DNA from: Rhabditophanes sp. KR3021
Taxonomy: Eukaryota; Nematoda; Chromadorea; Rhabditida; Alloionematidae
Assembly: GCA_963281155.1 (NCBI GenBank)
Contig: CAUJLY010000002.1
Coordinates: forward strand, 5,208,001 to 5,272,000
Direction of reading: 5' to 3'
DNA length: 64,000 nt
Shown here: positions 19,703 to 29,773 of the stretch, in pieces
Layout: the number at the start of each line of letters is the position of its first letter
How positions within the stretch are numbered: position 1 is the stretch's first letter
Made by a program: the position numbers and the translations under genes
Notes under the pieces: model-generated
The model's input: the letters and a program-made list of their open reading frames with translations, nothing else
Databases searched by the model: none
Told to the model about the DNA's origin: nothing

Positions 19703-20953
19703 ATGATAAGTAAATACAATAAGACTTCAGTTGGCCTTGATATTGGTGGCAGCCTAACAAAATTAGTTTACTTCGAGCCCTTTGAATTGGTAATAAATAT
19801 TATTAAATGCAGTTATAAAATCATTTTAGGATGAAATCGAAGACAAACTTGAAATTGCCCGTCATGATATAATTCGTAAATATTTGATGACTAATAAAGC
19901 TTACGGAAATACTGGAATACGCGATGTAATGCTGCAATTGAACAATGTTACAATAAATGGGAGAAAGGGCATCATTCATTTCATAAGATTTGCAACTGAC
20001 AGTATGCTTAATTTCATTCACCTGGCTAAAACAAAAGGTTTCATAGATATGTCCTCTGTCGTTTGTGCGACTGGCGGTGGTGCTATAAAGTATGGCAAAT
20101 TAGCTGAGAAAGTAAGTACGAATTGAATAAAGAATTGAACTCACACTTTTAGGAATTCAATACCAAACTTCATAAATCAGATGAGCTCGAATCTTTGATA
20201 AAAGGAATCGAATTCGTTGCTGCAAATTACTCGGATGAGTGTTATTATTACGAAAATCCTCTAGATGAGTTGTTGTGTTGTAAAAGAATTTGGCGTTGGT
20301 CATTGGCTCGATGCTCAAGCAAAGATAATCATTTTAAGGGAGTTGAAAAGGGCGAATTGCAATACCCATATGTTGTGGTTAATATCGGAAGTGGAGTCTC
20401 GGTTTTAGTTGTAAAGAGTGCTACAGATTATACACGTGTCAGTGGGAGTTCAATCGGTGGTGGATTTTTTCAAGGACTATGCTGTTTACTAAGTGATTGT
20501 GAAACTTTTGAGGAAGCGATCGAATTAGCTTCAAAAGGAAATAACAAAAACGTTGATAAATTGGTTGGCGATATTTATGGGAAAGGATATGATAAAATGG
20601 GGTTGCCAGAAGACACTGTTGCGGCAAGTTTCGGCAAGATTACTTCGCTTAATGCCAAGAAAGATATCTCAAAAGCTGATTTAGCTCACGCTGCGTTAGT
20701 AACAACCACCAATAACATTGGATCCATTGCTCTAAATGTTGCCAACCAGTATAATATTGAAAGAACGGTCTTTGTGGGCAATTTTTTACGGGTTAATGAG
20801 ATCGCGAGTAAGTTACTATCTAATGCCATGAATTTTTGGTCAAAAGGAACGAAAAAGGCATTATTTCTGAATCATGAAGGCTACTTTGGAGCTGTAGGAT
20901 GTCTTGATAAATTACTTCTTTTAGCCAATAATTCAAATAGCATAAAACCTTAA
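19703..20953 (+). CDS. pnk-1: Pantothenate kinase (type II, eukaryotic)
   Basis: Exons 19703-19789, 19830-20111 and 20153-20953 (introns 40 and 41 nt), 389 aa. It catalyses ATP-dependent phosphorylation of pantothenate, the first and rate-limiting step of coenzyme A synthesis. Visible family motifs are GLDIGGSLTKLVYFEP (P-loop-like first phosphate motif with the catalytic Glu in YFEP), VCATGGGAIKYG, and SSIGGGFFQGLCCLLSDCETFEEA. A C-terminal block follows with NNIGSIALNVANQ, VFVGNFLRVNEIASKLL, MNFWSKGTKKALFLNHEGYFGAVG. One oddity is that the usual GGGT-F-GL reads GGGFFQGL, so the Thr after the Gly triplet is lost. The PWFG N-terminus of relatives is replaced by ISKYNKTSV, and a relic with PWF lies 1.5 kb upstream. 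The start is the only ATG close to the conserved core. Confidence 0.93.
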
Positions 20954-21302
20954 TTTATCATTAAATCATTTTTATATATCATTTTTAATTCGTTCTGTAA
21001 TGTAAAGTTGTTTTTAAAACAAAAAATGTTTGCGTCCGCTGTACAAATTAACATAAAGTCAATTTGCGTAAACGTCGGCGGCTTGAAACCCGGTTTTAAT
21101 CTCTCGATATTATTAGCATTGTATAAGCACTTAGGCAAATCCAAAGACTCTGAATTCGAGATGGCGTTGATTGAAATCGTGCGCTCTGTTCGATAAAACA
21201 GACGATTTACGTTTTGACAACGACACAACACATTTTATTACTCTGTATGTGTTTTATTTTAATGGATAAAATAGAGAAACATTTAATATAAAAAAGATAT
21301 GA
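20954..21302. other. Convergent gap with a small unassigned open frame
   Basis: This lies between two convergent genes. A plus-strand frame from the ATG at 21026 to 21196 (about 56 codons, SICVNVGGLKPGFNLSILLALYKH) is less AT-rich than its surroundings, and the minus strand is also open there (20950-21231). I cannot tell which, if either, is used. No family recognised. Confidence 0.3.
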
Positions 21303-22699
21303 TTAAACGGAATAATTTGAACTTGACATGAAAGAATTGGTTAAGCCAGTAAAGACTCTTTTAACAACTTTTTTTCTTTTTGGCTTTGCTTTAACATCTT
21401 CTTGTGGAATGTCATCTGATGGTAAGGTTGAGTTGGAAAATACAGGCTTGAAAGAAAGATCGGTAGTAATAGTGGTTGCCGAGTTATAATTATTAGGGTA
21501 TTTTTTATTTGGCGATGGTCTATGTTTTGTTTTTTTCTTTTTCTTGGTAACAAATTGGTTTTCGTTTTCGGATATCTTCTTTAGTTCATGTAATTCGAGG
21601 GTTAATTTGTCCACTTTGTCTTGTTCTTCAAATAACATTCTCATTGCCATTTCTCGAACTAGCTCCTCATCGCGTAATTTGTCCCGTTCGTCTCTTAAAA
21701 CTTTCATTAATCTTCTATTTTCCATCTCCAAAGCAGTTTTAAATACGAAGAGTTTATTTTTATTCCTATTGAAATCACATTTTCCAGCCATTTCTAAGTC
21801 AAAGGTTAAAAGTTCAGTCCTATTGTAAAATTGAATGCATGTCTGAATAGCTTCTATAAAGGCTTTAATTTGGAGTTCATCAAAGTGACCAAAATCATAT
21901 GAATATACTTTTTGCTTGATATGGAACTGAAATCTGTCATTGTGAAAGTAATCTGCCGTTAACTCACATTCTCTCGTTAGTTCTAAATGATGTCTATGCT
22001 TTGGCGAAGGTTTATTCTCTAATTCCCACAAGTAAATTGATCCTGGCAAAATTGTACACCAAAATACTTTGCAATGGGTATCTTTTGATTTGAATGGAAA
22101 AAAGCATTTGGAGGCTGAAATGCAATTGGATTTATTTTTCTTTGTTTGGCACAATATAAAGCCCTAAATGCAAAAGATGACTTGAATTGATGTCAGTTAC
22201 ATACCTTGAAAATAATCTGTATAACAAATCGTTCAAATATCTTATCAACGGCTGGTTCCAATATTTGTCTATCATTGAAAAATAACTTAACAAGATACAT
22301 GAAGCATTCAAAGTCAATTACAACATACTGCTCTGGAAACTGAATTCCATCAATCTTTTGAGGGTACATCAAACGTAACAATCTATTTAGTAAAAAATAT
22401 GTTGTGTTAGCCGTTAAAGTAACATTTGAATATTTAATAATATTATCTTTATGTTTGTCATAAAAAGTTGGCACAAAGCCTGAATTTGTAGGGTTCGTTT
22501 CGATATTTAAATTGGCGGAAGATGAATTATTTGGTTTCGTATTCGGAACTAGTTCAAAATCTTGGGGTAGAAGCTGACCAGAAAATTGTAAAAATATAAG
22601 ATAAAGCCGTTGATTTAGTTGGTCACTCCAAAATTGTATTAATTGATCAGGACTTTTGATCACAATAGATGGTGATGGCATAATATCTTGATAATGCAT
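21303..22699 (-). CDS. PH-like domain and coiled-coil protein of unknown role
   Basis: Exons complement(21303-22163, 22205-22699) with a 41-nt intron in phase 0, 451 aa. I do not recognise a named family. Residues 1-165 are helical with a conserved-looking LNRLLRLMYPQ...FECFMYLVKLFFNDRQILEPAVDKIFERFVIQIIFKGF run. Residues about 190-285 look like a PH fold (VFWCTILPGSIYLWELE, HHLELTRECELTADYF, FQFHIKQKVYSYDF, ending in the helix KAFIEAIQTCIQFY). A coiled coil follows at about 300-365 (MENRRLMKVLRDERDKLRDEELVREMAMRML...). The C-terminus is basic with two Lys-rich patches (KKKKKTKHR, KPKRKKVVKRV). The start is the ATG at 22699, the first after upstream AT-rich sequence. A role at membranes or the cytoskeleton is only an inference from the PH fold. 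Confidence 0.7.
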
Positions 22700-23394
22700 T
22701 TTGATCTTAATGATAAGAGTGATTAGATAGCATGTGTATAACAAAATCTAAATATATTATATTTAATCAATGTAGGATAACATCACACTAAAGTCGCCGC
22801 TCTCAAATTATTAGTGGCAAATATACATTGGTTTGTGTATTAAAAGGTTTGACTGATTCAAAGCAAATTGAGAGTAATCTTACATCCATCAAATTACATT
22901 CACTGAAATACTAACTTTTAGCAACTGATTATTCATTGATAAAAACATAATGTATAATAAATATAAACAATCAAGCATATGCTAAATAACATTTTAAAAT
23001 TTTTGTTTTATCCGATGTACATTAATTCTTTGCATAAACATAAGTAAAAGTAATAACAGACATTCTTTGGTTCTCACACCTCACAAAAAATTAAGTAAAA
23101 AACGAATATACATATTTTGCAGCTCAAATATATTTCTCTTGCCCAGCATTCAGTTTAATTTTTTAAATCAGGCAACTTTATGCTACAAATATTTGTATCA
23201 AGTCAGACAACATAGGCTGACAATATTTGCATCAGGTCAGTCACATTTATACAATGAGATATCCTGTGAAATCAGTCATCTCTACCTAGTTTGTTGTTTA
23301 TTTGTGGGAATACACGTATTAAATTATGTATGTATTATACATTGATTAAGTGAAGAATACTTTATTTTTTATAAATTGATACAAAAAGTAATAT
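22700..23394. other. Gene-free gap
   Basis: AT-rich sequence upstream of the PH-like gene and downstream of the copper chaperone. A short repeat of the kind GTCAGACAACAT / GGTCAGTCACAT near 23190-23240 is the only structure noticed. No coding frame supported. Confidence 0.45.
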
Positions 23395-23641
23395 TTACAA
23401 TTGTTTAATGGCCTTTCCTGTTTTCTCCAAAGCGGCTTGAATTTCTGAGGCTGGAAGTGTAGTTGTTACCTTTACTTGCTTTGTAGCTACGTTTGTTTCA
23501 ACGTTGCTTACTTGATCTAAAAGAAAAGTAAAATTACCAATTCAAAAATGAGTTACCCCCAAGTTTTCCTAGTACTTTCTTGGCTGCACCAGCACATCCT
23601 TCACAAGTCATTGCCATTTCAAAAGTGTATATATTAGACAT
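23395..23641 (-). CDS. cuc-1: ATX1/ATOX1-type copper chaperone
   Basis: Exons complement(23395-23516, 23557-23641), 40-nt intron, 68 aa. This is a small soluble heavy-metal-associated domain that hands Cu(I) to the Golgi copper ATPase. The metal-binding loop is visible near the N-terminus as MTCEGCAGAAKKVLGKLG (MTCxGC), followed by the family's second half NVETNVATKQVKVTTTLPAS and a C-terminal ALEKTGKAIKQL. Length and order match nematode CUC-1 and human ATOX1 (68 aa). The C-terminal Lys-x4-Lys typical of cytosolic copper chaperones is present in KTGKAIKQL. Confidence 0.95.
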
Positions 23642-24400
23642 ATTTGGTTAGATTATTTCACAAACTGAAAATTAACGTTAATTTTACATCTTTATATAGA
23701 TCAAAATACGGAAACCGGAAAATAACAAAAATATATAGATTACTTCGTGAGCATATTACGCATCTAAAACTATCTCGTTCCTTTAACACAAACGTATATT
23801 GATAGTCTATACTTTAATCATGATAACCAAAATTTATCATTCGGTATATACAAGAAAGAATAATGCTAATGTGTGTATTTCTTTCTTTACGTTTATCCTT
23901 ATATCAAAGTGACAAACAAATATAAAATTACACGTCCATCATCACTTAAACACAAATACATCATTTGGTGAATATCAATTCATAATTAACCACATGGAAT
24001 TGACGACAATTCTTTCATATATCTTTTTTACCAACACACTGTTTAACACTCTCACAACGATGGGTGGGATAAAGAGGATCTGAATGTTTGAAAACAAAGC
24101 TAACAGACCATTTTAAAGTACATCAAAAACTTCTGTTAATACGATGAGTATAAATCTTGCACTCTTTGTCAGTATAACTTATAAACGAAAATACCAAATG
24201 CAATGTCAATTAATGTTCACTCTAGCATTGAGGTACACCCACATACCAATTATTACAAACAGAATATCTTAGTTACTACGAATATCACTATATTTTCCGA
24301 TCATTTAATTATTCTCATTGATTTTAACTCATCTATATCTCTTCTTTAACTACTTATATTCATAACTATACTAACTAAATTTCACTTTTTAGATATTAAG
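23642..24400. other. Divergent intergenic region (copper chaperone / SETD3-like)
   Basis: This is the shared upstream region of two divergently transcribed genes. It is AT-rich without a coding frame. A CACTTTTTAG acceptor at about 24383-24392 lies 8 bases before the SETD3-like ATG and may be a trans-splice site. Confidence 0.45.
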
Positions 24401-27400
24401 ATGGCATCAGCACCTCCAGCTAGATCTTCTAGTGAAATACAATTGGCAAAATGTAGCGAGGATTTGTTTCAGTATGTCCTTGACAAACATTATACTCACA
24501 AAATTTCAGAATTAATGGATCAACATAATGAAATAAACATAAAATTGAAAGCAATTGCGGATGTTCAAGATGTTGATATTGAGCCTCATTTGGTGCAAAC
24601 AGATAGGGTGGCGAATCTAGGAAAGTTTATAGAATGGACAGAAAGCTGTGGCATTACTATGGACAAATTCAAGATTAAAACTATTGATAATTCATATTTT
24701 GCTCTAGAAGCTACTCAAGATATTGAAGCTGATGATTTGATTGCCGTGATTCCCGGCTCTGATATATTCTCTTCTCTCGAATTGTCTCGTAATCCTGCGT
24801 ATGAGAAGGTATTTAACAGCAATAGATTACTTAGAGGAATGGAAAATGTACGTCTAGCGTTTCTTCTTTGTGTAGAATATTTGAAACCTGACTCAAAATG
24901 GAAACCATACTTCGATGTTTTACCTAAAAGTAACACTACGCCAGTAAGTTATTCTCCATCTGAATTGGCATTGCTGAAGGGATCCTACATGTACTCGGAC
25001 GCTTTATTCACCTATTTGAATCATGCTAGACAATTTGCGTATATTTTAAATCAAATCACCAATCATGAAGACAATGACATCAAGCATTTGGGGGTTTCCT
25101 CTAAGCATTTTACATTTAACTTGTATCTATGGAGTGTTAATCTTGTCTCAACTAGAGTTAACTTCATCCCAAGTCCTGGAGCTGACATGAGTTTAGCTCC
25201 AATATTTATTCCTTCTCTGATCCCAGCACTTGACTTTGCAAATCATGCAAGTAAAGCAAATACGGGTATATTATCACTCGCCTGGGTAGGGCGAATAATT
25301 ATACTATAGTATTATCACTCGCCTGGGAGGCTAATATGTCAAAAAAATAATCATTGGCCTCCCAGGCGAATGATTATACTATAGCATTATCATTCGCCCA
25401 GGCCAATCATTATTTTAAGTAAAAAATTCGCCCAGGCAGATGATAATACTATAATATAATCATTCGCCCTTATAAAGAAAATCATCAAATGTTTCAATTA
25501 TTTGGTTCGAATATGAGCGGTTATTTCTAAGGTTGATGACTGTGTTTTAATACTCTAAAAATTAATTAAATAAGTGCACCTCCAGTGTTTTATTCTAACG
25601 TCGCACTTTTATTCTAAAGCGTAATTGAAGTCTATTCAATTTAATAAAATAAGATACCTTAAGTGGTTAATGTCATCGTTACACTTTTATCTTTAAGGCG
25701 TAATTGAGGCTATCTATATCCCTCATAGTATAATAATTCATAATAAGAATCCCCTTCTACACTTATACTTTAATTTTAAAATCATTTCTTTAATTGCTAT
25801 TATCGTGGTTGGTTGCTTTTAAAATGTCATCTTTTACCGACAGTCAAATATTAGAAGCTCTTTGGAATAATCCTTCATTGTTGGAGCAAGTTCGAGAGAC
25901 ACTTCTTCCACAGCCAAGCTCAAGCAATATTTTAAGTCAAAACATTCCATCTCACCATTCTTTACCAACTGTTCCTGCATCAGTTCCTTTAACAAGAACA
26001 AAGGAGGAATTTCTTTTATTTGCACAAGAAGCTTATAAAAATGTTGACTCGGAGGTCCAATTTAAGTCTCAATTTATAGTTGGAATGAAAACTGAAAAGT
26101 TTTGTAAGGATGTTTTCTTATACGTTCCTGATCAAACGAATTATGCTAACCCATTGGGATATGTGTTTACCAAGAAGTATGTTTTTTATCTGCCTATAAA
26201 TAGTAAAAAGTAAAATTGACTGGTTTCAAAGCCTGAATAAGCTTCTAGTAGGGGTTACACAACAGGATTCAAAAGGATCTTTATTAATCTACAAAAAAAT
26301 CGTGGTCATCTAATGCCAATAATAATATATACACTACTTACGATTTTGGGATGAGAGCTGAAAGGAGCTAAACTAAAATGAAGTAGATTTAAAATAGGCA
26401 AAGTGGTACAAATGAGGATCCTAGATAAAATGATATAATAATAAAATAGCACATATTATAAATACAATAATTCAAGCAAATTATACATAAATAATATTCA
26501 AATACTAAATATACAATATACAAATTTTCGTATATTCACTAAATTTATACAAATTATTTTAGAAGAGGAACTGAATTGTCTCCAGATGCAACAACAACAA
26601 CCACTATGTACTGCAAAGAGTGTCGCTCAATTTGTAAAAAGAAGAAGCAACCCGAATCGAATATTCCACTATTAAAGATGAAAGGATATAATTTGGTTCG
26701 CCAAGAAGGTGTTCATTTTGATGGTTGCTTGCCAATAACATTCAAAGAAAAAATAGGCGATAATGAATACAAGCGTGTTTGCCGTGACGCCACAAATCCC
26801 CTCATTAAGCCTCGTATAGCACATGCCATTGGGATTAAAAATGTCGATACCATATGCAATGGGCTTGAACTCGGTACAGCAGATTCGAAGATAAAGTTAG
26901 GACAGTATAAAGATAAGGGAAGGTATCTTAGAGTTGCTTCATCTAGATCAAACGAAAAAAAAAATGAAAATAATGATTACGCCGAGGAAGTTTACGAATG
27001 TGGTTATTTAGATGATAAGCAGTTACCTATGTCATTCCGTGTTGTTGGAAAAGATGGGGATTCAATTGTTATTTTTGGTTCAAGAGATGTACTCGAATTG
27101 TATGCCAAATCAAAATTAAGACTTGCTGATGGAACTTTCTTTGTGGCCCCTGACAAATACACCCAACTCTACGTCGTTATGTTTCAAATTATTGAAAATA
27201 AAGAAGGGGAAATGAGAAATACATTTATACCAGCATTTTATGCTTTGATGAAGCACCGTAAGACCGAAGATTATGATTTCGTTTTTAATGAAATTAAAAA
27301 GTGCTTACAACGTTTCGGAATTAGTGAAGAACTTCCAGAGGTATTTATGACTGATAAAGAACCTGCTGCAATAAAAATTATTGAAAAACATTATCCTACT

Positions 27401-29128
27401 TTACATAAACACTGCTATTTCCACTACGCCCAAAATTTGGTAAAAAAATTGAATCAGCTTGGGCTTAAGCATTTGTTAACATCTTTTAATGGAAATGACG
27501 ATAGAAGTCTCGTGTCTGCAGATTTTTATAAGAAGTTTCGTATGGTTATTGCTCTCCCCCACGTGCCAGTCGGGCAAATGATTCAACAATGGACTATCAT
27601 TAAAAATAAGATGATTATGACAGCCAATGAAGATTTTACTCCTTTTGAAATAAACCAGCTAACCAAATGGATCAACTATGTTGATAAAAATTGGTTTAAG
27701 AATGAAAAGCATGCAACCAAATTATGCAAGTTTCAACAACGTGTTAAAAGCACTAACTCATGTGAATCATTCAATAGATGGCTTAAAACTAATCCATTAG
27801 CTACACACCATGGTACTTACTTGAAATGTCTGAATTTATTGAAAGCTGCAAATGAGGATGTCCGGCTTACAATTTTACAAATTGAATAAATTTAAACACT
27901 CACCTGAATTTGCCATTTCCAAGCAAGTTAAAAAGTCAAAGGATAGAGAGGAAAAAATTGCTTTATTACAAAAAGAATTTAGTGATAACAACTTTCTCAA
28001 TGTAAACACATACTTAAATACAATCAGTGAATATTTAATTCCTGAAAATTTTCAAAAATATGTAAGCGAGCTCCAAGATGACGAAGAAAGAAATAGTGAA
28101 GATGAAAAAGAAAATGATACCCTTAAACAGGAGGAATCAGAAGTTGAAAGTATTGTGGAAAAGGTTGTCTTTAAGCCTTCTTTAAATGCACGAGTTCTTA
28201 GAAGTAGGCGAAATTAGTTCTATGTTAGTAGGGTTAATCAGTACATCTGTTTCTTTTGAATTTCTGATAGTTTAAAAATATTTTTTATGTTCATTTTTTA
28301 TAAACCGTTAATTAAATTTCATTGAATGAGGGTTAAATTGTCAAAACGATTAGGAATTTGTTTAAAGCAATTATATTTCACTTAAATATAGACCATAAAA
28401 ATTATTTATAGGGCGAATGGTTACTTTAGTTACCATTAGCCTGCCCAGGCAAATGATTATGCTATAGTATAATCATTAGCCTTATAAAATAAAAATAGGG
28501 CGAATGATTATACTATAGCATTATCATTCGCCTGGGGGCTAATAGTTATACTATAGTATAATCATTTGCCTGGGAGGCGAATGATATGTTACTCGCAAAT
28601 ACCAAATTTGTGTTCGACCATCAGGAATATATATCTGAAATTTATGCCAGACAAAATATCAAGAAAGGCGAGGAATTAACAATCACCTATGGAAATCGTT
28701 CAAATTATCTGCTGATGTTGTGCAATGGATTTTGTGATGAAGATAATACAGAGATGGACAGTTTCAAATTTACTCTCGGATTACCACCGCCCAATCAAGC
28801 AAATCAGTGGAAGCATGCTGTTGTAGATCCTAGAATGGTTTTTGTGAGTTCACGAGAAATTATATTGCCAGTATCTTTACTTGAGTATACAAGAGTATAT
28901 ATAGCCAAAACAAAGGAAGAGTACTCACCAGATTCAGATATAAAGAAAGTTTATGAGTTTTTGAAAGCCCGCTTTAGCTTATTAAAAACGGTATTGCAAA
29001 GAACTCGTGATTCTCTTCTTCAAAAAGACAATATTACAGCAAATGAAAGGGCAATTAGGACTTATCTAAAAAGTGAAATTCGCATGCTTGAATCTACGAT
29101 CATGGAAACAGAGAAATTTCTTGCTTAA
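24401..29128 (+). CDS. SETD3-like protein-histidine methyltransferase, interrupted by a MULE transposon
   Basis: Coding segments 24401-25263 and 28603-29128. Together they make 1389 nt in one frame (462 aa) once 25264-28602, the transposon plus one copy of the target duplication, is removed. The family is SETD3 (SET domain plus Rubisco-LSMT substrate-binding domain), known to methylate actin histidine 73. Evidence: the N-terminal helical region with WTESCGITMDKFKI, FALEATQDIEADDLIAVIPG at the SET start, PALDFANHASKANT before the break, and EIYARQNIKKGEELTITYGNRSNYLLMLCNGF after it (the GEEITIxYG-NRSN signature with the SAM-site Tyr). An LSMT-type helical C-terminus follows. The insertion falls within codon 288, in the middle of the SET domain between the NH.xxxNT strand and EIY. 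As it stands, translation runs into the transposon and stops at 25309, so this allele should be null or truncated unless the element is absent on the other haplotype. Confidence 0.85.
25256..25263 (+). repeat. Left target-site duplication of the MULE (GCAAATAC)
   Basis: Eight bases, GCAAATAC, identical to 28595-28602 and immediately outside the element's first GGGTA. The ninth base differs (G here is the element's own first base, C on the right side), so the duplication is 8 bp as seen. MULEs usually give 8-11 bp. Confidence 0.85.
25264..25470 (+). repeat. Left complex terminal inverted-repeat region of the MULE
   Basis: About 200 bp built from alternating orientations of one motif: TCACTCGCCTGGG, GGGCGAATAATTATACTATAG, CCTCCCAGGCGAATGATTAT, ATTATCATTCGCCCAGG, AATCATTCGCCC. 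The motifs pair with each other to form hairpins (for example GGCGAATGAT...ATCATTCGCC at about 25364-25400) as well as with the opposite end. Confidence 0.8.
25824..27889 (+). CDS. MULE transposase
   Basis: Exons 25824-26176 and 26563-27889, joined over a 386-nt GTATG...TTTTAG intron that keeps the frame, 559 aa. The N-terminal exon (MSSFTDSQILEALWNN...) is low-complexity in its middle and ends in a FLYWCH/WRKY-like zinc-binding lead (NPLGYVFTKK). Across the junction this continues into RGTELSPDATTTTTMYCKECRS, which supplies a CxxC. The core is the MULE transposase domain: LRLADGTFFVAPDKYTQLYV carries the first catalytic Asp (DGTF), FIPAFYALMKHRKTEDYDFVF is the family's strand-helix, VFMTDKEPAAIKII carries the second Asp (MTDxExA), and HKHCYFHYAQNLVKKL is the CxxH block. 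ESFNRWLK follows. The stop at 27887 falls soon after this conserved region, and a different frame continues downstream. Located inside, and transcribed in the same direction as, the SETD3-like gene. Confidence 0.85.
27852..28217 (+). CDS. Possible displaced C-terminus of the MULE transposase
   Basis: This open frame overlaps the last 38 bases of the transposase frame, in a different phase, and encodes about 120 residues ending in an acidic run (QDDEERNSEDEKENDTLKQE) and the basic tail LNARVLRSRRN. The composition fits a transposase tail rather than an independent gene. The simplest reading is a one-base indel near 27850-27889 that split one original frame. A separate second protein is possible but less likely. 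Confidence 0.4.
   Translation: MRMSGLQFYKLNKFKHSPEFAISKQVKKSKDREEKIALLQKEFSDNNFLNVNTYLNTISEYLIPENFQKYVSELQDDEERNSEDEKENDTLKQEESEVESIVEKVVFKPSLNARVLRSRRN
28411..28594 (-). repeat. Right complex terminal inverted-repeat region of the MULE
   Basis: About 180 bp with repeated GGCGAATG...TATACTATAG motifs in both orientations (GGGCGAATGGTTACTTTAG; GGGCGAATGATTATACTATAG then ATTATCATTCGCCTGG; AATCATTTGCCTGGGAGGCGAATGATA). It mirrors the left end. Confidence 0.8.
28595..28602 (+). repeat. Right target-site duplication of the MULE (GCAAATAC)
   Basis: Perfect repeat of 25256-25263. Reading from the left flank through one copy of this octamer into the right flank restores the SETD3 frame (…KANT then KFVFDHQEY). 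Confidence 0.85.
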
Positions 29129-29773
29129 ATTAAACCTTTTAAGTTAATAAACTTTTTACTTGTTTTTTATTATCTAAATGAGTGAATGTTTATTACTGAA
29201 TAATAGTAACATGCATTTTAGTCATATCAATTCATACACTCTTGACCATCCATTTTCAGCATACACTCTCTATTTTAGATAGTAACGCAAACAATTACAC
29301 AAATATCCTCTTGTACAAAGAAACTAAACCGTTGTAGTTGTTGGTCTTATCACTAGATAAGGTGTTGTCTCTTTGGTGAGTACAAGATCCTATCGATTAC
29401 AAGAACAAAATAAAGTTTCATAAATAATTTTTATTTATAATACGCTTAACATAGGATTGATAAAAAATTATAGAATGAAATGGTACATATCAAAGTAAAT
29501 TGATAATATATGGAATCTATATTGAAGAATGATTACAAAATAGAAGACAGCCATTAAAGATATATAAATTGTTGTCTTAAGAAAATGCATCTTTTAAAAT
29601 GATCTTATTAAAGTTTTTATCAATTAAATATAGAGAAAATAAGAAAAATATTAATTAAAAAAGCTTTAATCTTGTTGGAGATGGTGAAAAGTTTCCTCAA
29701 CAGGTGATGGACATATCAATAAGGCTAAATTTCTTTAAATTCTGTAATAAAATTGCATTTTAAACCAATTTAA
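29129..29773. other. Gene-free convergent gap
   Basis: This holds the 3' UTR of the SETD3-like gene (AATAAA-like AATAAACTT near 29146) and the dynein light-chain 3' UTR. AT-rich, nothing else recognised. Confidence 0.5.

Larger units (their letters stand above)
25264..28594 (+). mobile_element. Mutator-like (MULE) DNA transposon, 3331 bp, inserted in a SETD3-like gene
   Basis: The ends are related inverted repeats: left GGGTATATTATCACTCGCCT, right end reverse-complemented GAGTAACATATCATTCGCCT, both continuing into ...ATTATACTATAG. It is flanked by a perfect 8-bp direct repeat GCAAATAC. Inside is a spliced MULE-type transposase gene plus an overlapping distal frame. Each end also carries several extra forward and reverse copies of the terminal motif (GGCGAATGATTATACTATAG), making nested palindromes. 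The nearly intact transposase, clean target duplication and recoverable host frame suggest recent insertion. Confidence 0.88.

Noticed and set aside
20950..21231. Small minus-strand gene between pantothenate kinase and the PH-like gene
   Set aside because: The plus strand is also open here, neither has a family match, and the segment sits in a convergent 3' gap. Left as unassigned.
25264..28594. The MULE acting as an intron of the SETD3-like gene
   Set aside because: A GT lies one base after the left end and AGs occur near the right end, but each in-phase combination I tried meets a stop codon in the retained transposon tail before reaching the host sequence.
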